A stretch of DNA of 64,000 bases, from positions 310,681 through 374,680 of the forward strand of contig NZ_QRGA01000003.1 in assembly GCF_003367175.1 (NCBI RefSeq), given 5' to 3'. The notes under the pieces are model-generated. The model was given only the letters and a program-made list of their open reading frames with translations. It searched no databases and was not told where the DNA came from. The translations under genes were made by a program, and so were the position numbers. Positions 61,580-64,000 of the stretch are shown piece by piece. This DNA is from Trinickia dinghuensis (GTDB lineage Bacteria > Pseudomonadota > Gammaproteobacteria > Burkholderiales > Burkholderiaceae). How positions within the stretch are numbered: the first letter of the stretch is position 1; each line of letters opens with the position of its first letter.

Positions 61580-62929
61580 TCAAGCCGCCGGCGCGGTGCG
61601 GGCAGCGACCGCTTCCGGCTGAACCTTACCCACCCGGCTGGCCAGCACGGCGCGCTTCGCGCCGATCGAGGCCGTCGGCCCGCTCGCGGCAGCGGCGCCG
61701 CTGGCGGCCGGTGCCGCGCTAGCGCCCGCCGGCGCGGCAGCCGCGCCCGACAGGTGATCGCCGCCTTCGGGCATCTTGCCGTTACGGGCATCGGCAACCT
61801 GACGCGGCTGCAGAATGTCGCCCGTGTGGTTGCTCCACGAGTTACGTTCGAACGTGATGACCGAGGCAATCTCGACGTCGTTCAGCGTCTTGCCCCAGGT
61901 CGGCATCGCACCCTTGCCGTTCAGCACGATGCTGACGTGGTTCGCGATCGGACCGTTGGCGATCTTGCTGCCGTCGAGCGCCGGGAAGATGCCCGCGCCC
62001 TTGCCCGTGGGCTGGTGGCACACGGCGCAGTTCGACTTGTACACCTCGGCGCCGCGGGCCATCAACTCGGCCATCGTGTAGGTCCGGTTCGGATCGTCGT
62101 TCTCGTTCGCCATCTTCTTCTTTTGATCGTCGACCCACTTGGCGTAGTCCTCGTCGGACAGCACCGTGACGACCACCGGCATGAACGCGTGCTCCTTGCC
62201 GCACAGTTCGGTACAGAAGCCGCGGTAGGTACCCGTCTTCTCGGCCTTGAACCAGGTGTCGCGCACGAAGCCCGGAATCGCGTCTTGCTTGACGCCGAAC
62301 GCGGGCACATACCAGGAGTGAACGACGTCGTTGGCCGTCGTGATGATGCGGATCTTCTTGTTCACCGGCACGACGAGCGGGTTGTCGACTTCCTGCAGGT
62401 ACGTATCGGTGAGCGGCGCTTTGCCGTCGATCTCGGCGCGCGGCGTCGTGAGCGTCGAGAAGAAGTTGATGCCTTCGCCCGGGCCCTTCACGTAGGTGTA
62501 GCCCCACTTCCACTGGTAGCCCGTGACCTTGACCGTGAGATCGGCGTTGCTCGTGTCCTTCATCGCGACGACCGTCTTCGTGGCCGGCAGCGCCATCAGC
62601 ACGACGATGATGAACGGCACGATCGTCCAAATGATTTCGACGGTCGTGCTTTCATGGAAATTGGCGGCTTTGTAGCCCTTCGACTTCCGGTGCACGATGA
62701 TCGAATAGAACATCACACCGAACACGCCGATGAAGATCACCGTGCACAGCAGCAACATCCACATGTGCAGGTGATAGAGCTCCTCAGCGATTTTCGTCAC
62801 GGGCGGCTGGAAATTGATCTCGTTGACGGCGGGGCCGCCCGGACTATCACCGACTGCCAAGGCGGCATGCGCGCTGAGCAGCCCGCACGTCGCCAGCACG
62901 CCCATGAGGGCTCGCTTGATTGTTTTCAT
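61580..62929 (-). CDS. ctaC: Cytochrome c oxidase subunit II fused to cytochrome c
   Basis: The 449-residue precursor has a signal peptide ending at ALA, two membrane segments, the CuA domain (YQWKWGYTY and CTELCGKEHAFM with the two Cys, His and Met ligands), and a C-terminal cytochrome c domain with the heme motif CAVCH and a later Met in GAMPTWG. A final Ala-rich tail of about 70 residues is low-complexity. The protein takes electrons from cytochrome c. The ATG at 62929 follows AAGGAAGCT. Confidence 0.97.
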   Translation of the reverse strand: MKTIKRALMGVLATCGLLSAHAALAVGDSPGGPAVNEINFQPPVTKIAEELYHLHMWMLLLCTVIFIGVFGVMFYSIIVHRKSKGYKAANFHESTTVEIIWTIVPFIIVVLMALPATKTVVAMKDTSNADLTVKVTGYQWKWGYTYVKGPGEGINFFSTLTTPRAEIDGKAPLTDTYLQEVDNPLVVPVNKKIRIITTANDVVHSWYVPAFGVKQDAIPGFVRDTWFKAEKTGTYRGFCTELCGKEHAFMPVVVTVLSDEDYAKWVDDQKKKMANENDDPNRTYTMAELMARGAEVYKSNCAVCHQPTGKGAGIFPALDGSKIANGPIANHVSIVLNGKGAMPTWGKTLNDVEIASVITFERNSWSNHTGDILQPRQVADARNGKMPEGGDHLSGAAAAPAGASAAPAASGAAAASGPTASIGAKRAVLASRVGKVQPEAVAARTAPAA

Positions 62930-62993
62930 AGCTTCCTTACCCAAAATTTCCATTCAAACCCTCGCCCCCGCCTGACGTCCGGCTCGAGCCGCC

Positions 62994-63470
62994 TCAACCG
63001 CACCGCATCAGGGCCGCGCGCAACTCGCTCGCGAACGACGCGCGCCGATATTGCGCGAGATGCACGCCGACCACGACCGCTTGACCGCGCGACACCACCC
63101 TGATCGGATCGCGCGGCGAAGCGCCGCGCTCGATCCGCACCCAACGCGGATTGAATTCGTACTGCGTCAACCGCTGCCCGCTCATCTGCTCGATCAAGAG
63201 CCGGTTCGGAAAGAGCCGAATCCGCTCGTAATCGACCGCATGGCGCGCATGAATCACAAACGCGACGCCGACCGCCAGCACTTCCATGCCGGTGAACGGC
63301 AAGACCGGCCACGCGCCGCGCACGACCAGCAGAACCGCGATGACCGCCGAAAACAAAGCCAAAGATGCATAGAACCAAACGAACTGCCGCGGCGATACCG
63401 CGCAGTTGCGCTTCATCAGCCAGTCTCGCAGGACCGGCTCCGCATCCGCGTGCAGGGTTGTCGCTTCCAT
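62994..63470 (-). CDS. DUF2244 membrane protein
   Basis: The 158-residue protein has two adjacent membrane segments (FVWFYASLALFSAVIAVLLVV and the following VLPFTGMEVLAVGVAFVI) and a C-terminal soluble part. It fits DUF2244, a family of integral membrane proteins next to oxidase genes in alpha- and betaproteobacteria. It lies 64 bases upstream of ctaC and is probably the first gene of the oxidase operon. The ATG at 63470 is chosen over the frame's start at 63611. Confidence 0.85.
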   Translation of the reverse strand: MEATTLHADAEPVLRDWLMKRNCAVSPRQFVWFYASLALFSAVIAVLLVVRGAWPVLPFTGMEVLAVGVAFVIHARHAVDYERIRLFPNRLLIEQMSGQRLTQYEFNPRWVRIERGASPRDPIRVVSRGQAVVVGVHLAQYRRASFASELRAALMRCG

Positions 63471-63817
63471 CGCCGCCTCCCGCGCATGCCGATCAGCACA
63501 CCGCGCTATTCGGGGCCCGCCGCCCCGGATTATGGGGAACTCCGGGCGACAAACTGACGCATTATAGGCGCGTTCAATGGCATCCACAAGCAAACGACTA
63601 TCGCCCCGCAAGCCAAGTGCGACAAGCCTTTGCGGGGTTTCGGCCGCTTTTTTTGCGTACCTTCCCGCTCACTGATTTCGACCATAACGGATCGCAACTT
63701 TACGATCCGCGACAAAGCGTCGCAGCCTGCGATTTTTCGGGATGCACCGCTCGGACCGTTCGAGCGGTACATCGATCCGATCGGCCGCCGGACTTTAACC
63801 CCGCTGGCCCTTATCCT
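63471..63817. other. Spacer between the methyltransferase-like gene and the oxidase operon
   Basis: A hairpin CCCCGCAA/TTGCGGGG (63604-63637) and a plus-strand T-run at about 63648-63655 are present. No gene was found. The spacer also holds the candidate oxidase operon promoter. Confidence 0.5.
63561..63589 (-). promoter_or_regulatory. Candidate promoter for the oxidase operon
   Basis: On the minus strand TTGTGG (63584-63589) is separated by 17 bases from a perfect TATAAT (63561-63566), about 90 bases before the DUF2244 gene start. Confidence 0.55.
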
Positions 63818-64000
63818 TTAACCCGGCCGGCGGCGCACGATGTCTTCCACCCGCACGATCGCGTGGCCGTCCGCGGTCGTGCGCGGCACCGCCTTCCAGG
63901 CGTGGCCGTAGATCACCTCGAAGGTCAGCGCGATCGTGCCGTCCGCGCGGCGCCGCGCCTCCAATGCCTCGAGCAGCGCCGCGTGCAGACGCCGCGCGCG
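63818..64000 (-). CDS. Methyltransferase-like protein, C-terminal fragment (possibly BioC)
   Basis: Sixty codons are open to the window edge and end in TAA. The stretch IALTFEVIYGHAWKAVPRTT resembles the C-terminus of BioC-type SAM-dependent methyltransferases found near oxidase genes in Burkholderia. The catalytic domain lies outside the window, so the call is tentative. Confidence 0.5.
   Translation of the reverse strand, partial: RARRLHAALLEALEARRRADGTIALTFEVIYGHAWKAVPRTTADGHAIVRVEDIVRRRPG

Overview
The window looks like a stretch of a primary chromosome from a member of the Burkholderiaceae (Burkholderia, Paraburkholderia, Trinickia or a close relative). The evidence is the high GC content, the uvrA/ssb pair, the kdsD-kdsC-lptCAB-rpoN-hpf-ptsN-hprK-rapZ block, ispE-tRNA-Gln-prs-rplY-pth, the nagA-nagB-IIA/HPr/EI-nagE cluster and an aa3 oxidase operon with betaproteobacterial accessory genes. 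Almost everything is core housekeeping. No insertion sequence, prophage, CRISPR array or replication origin was seen.

Layout. At 1-3.2 kb is the most accessory-looking part: a 5'-truncated beta-propeller-like protein followed by a phosphoesterase of the phospholipase C family with no signal peptide. At 3.1-6.5 kb lie a DMT exporter, an acetyltransferase, ssb and an MFS transporter. At 6.7-13.8 kb are uvrA, an AI-2E/PerM permease, purU, a Nudix enzyme, a LysE exporter and apt. A CPA2 antiporter lies at 13.9-15.9 kb. At 16.0-24.7 kb is a same-strand run for Kdo and LPS export (kdsD, kdsC, lptC, lptA, lptB), then rpoN, hpf, ptsN, hprK and rapZ, joining envelope, nitrogen-PTS and regulatory functions. 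At 24.7-30.9 kb are a LON-domain protein, mutY and mutM (8-oxoguanine repair), a TPR protein, lolB and ispE. At 31-38.2 kb are tRNA-Gln, prs, rplY, pth, a ferredoxin, coaD, rsmD, ftsY, and a GST-like isomerase with a fumarylpyruvate-type hydrolase.

At 38.4-43.9 kb come ybiB, leuA with a newly noticed leucine-rich leader peptide, a DUF4440 protein, pagL and rpoH with a perfect CIRCE operator. At 44-50.8 kb is the N-acetylglucosamine operon: nagA, a SIS-type nagB, a IIA-HPr-EI triple fusion and a IIC-IIB permease with an extra degenerate IIB domain. At 51-52.8 kb are a MarR-GNAT fusion and an orphan metQ. At 53.1-63.5 kb is the whole cytochrome c oxidase gene set: sco, ctaB, ctaA, an SCO-like protein, surf1, ctaE, ctaG, ctaD, ctaC and small accessory proteins. 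The window ends in a truncated methyltransferase-like gene.

The best candidates for something undescribed are regulatory: the leuA leader peptide with four clustered CTA codons, and several perfect or near-perfect palindromes (ftsY, nagE, metQ). The other candidates are the propeller/phosphoesterase pair and the NagE protein with a duplicated, cysteine-less IIB domain. Functional calls come from reading the protein sequences by eye; no database search was run.
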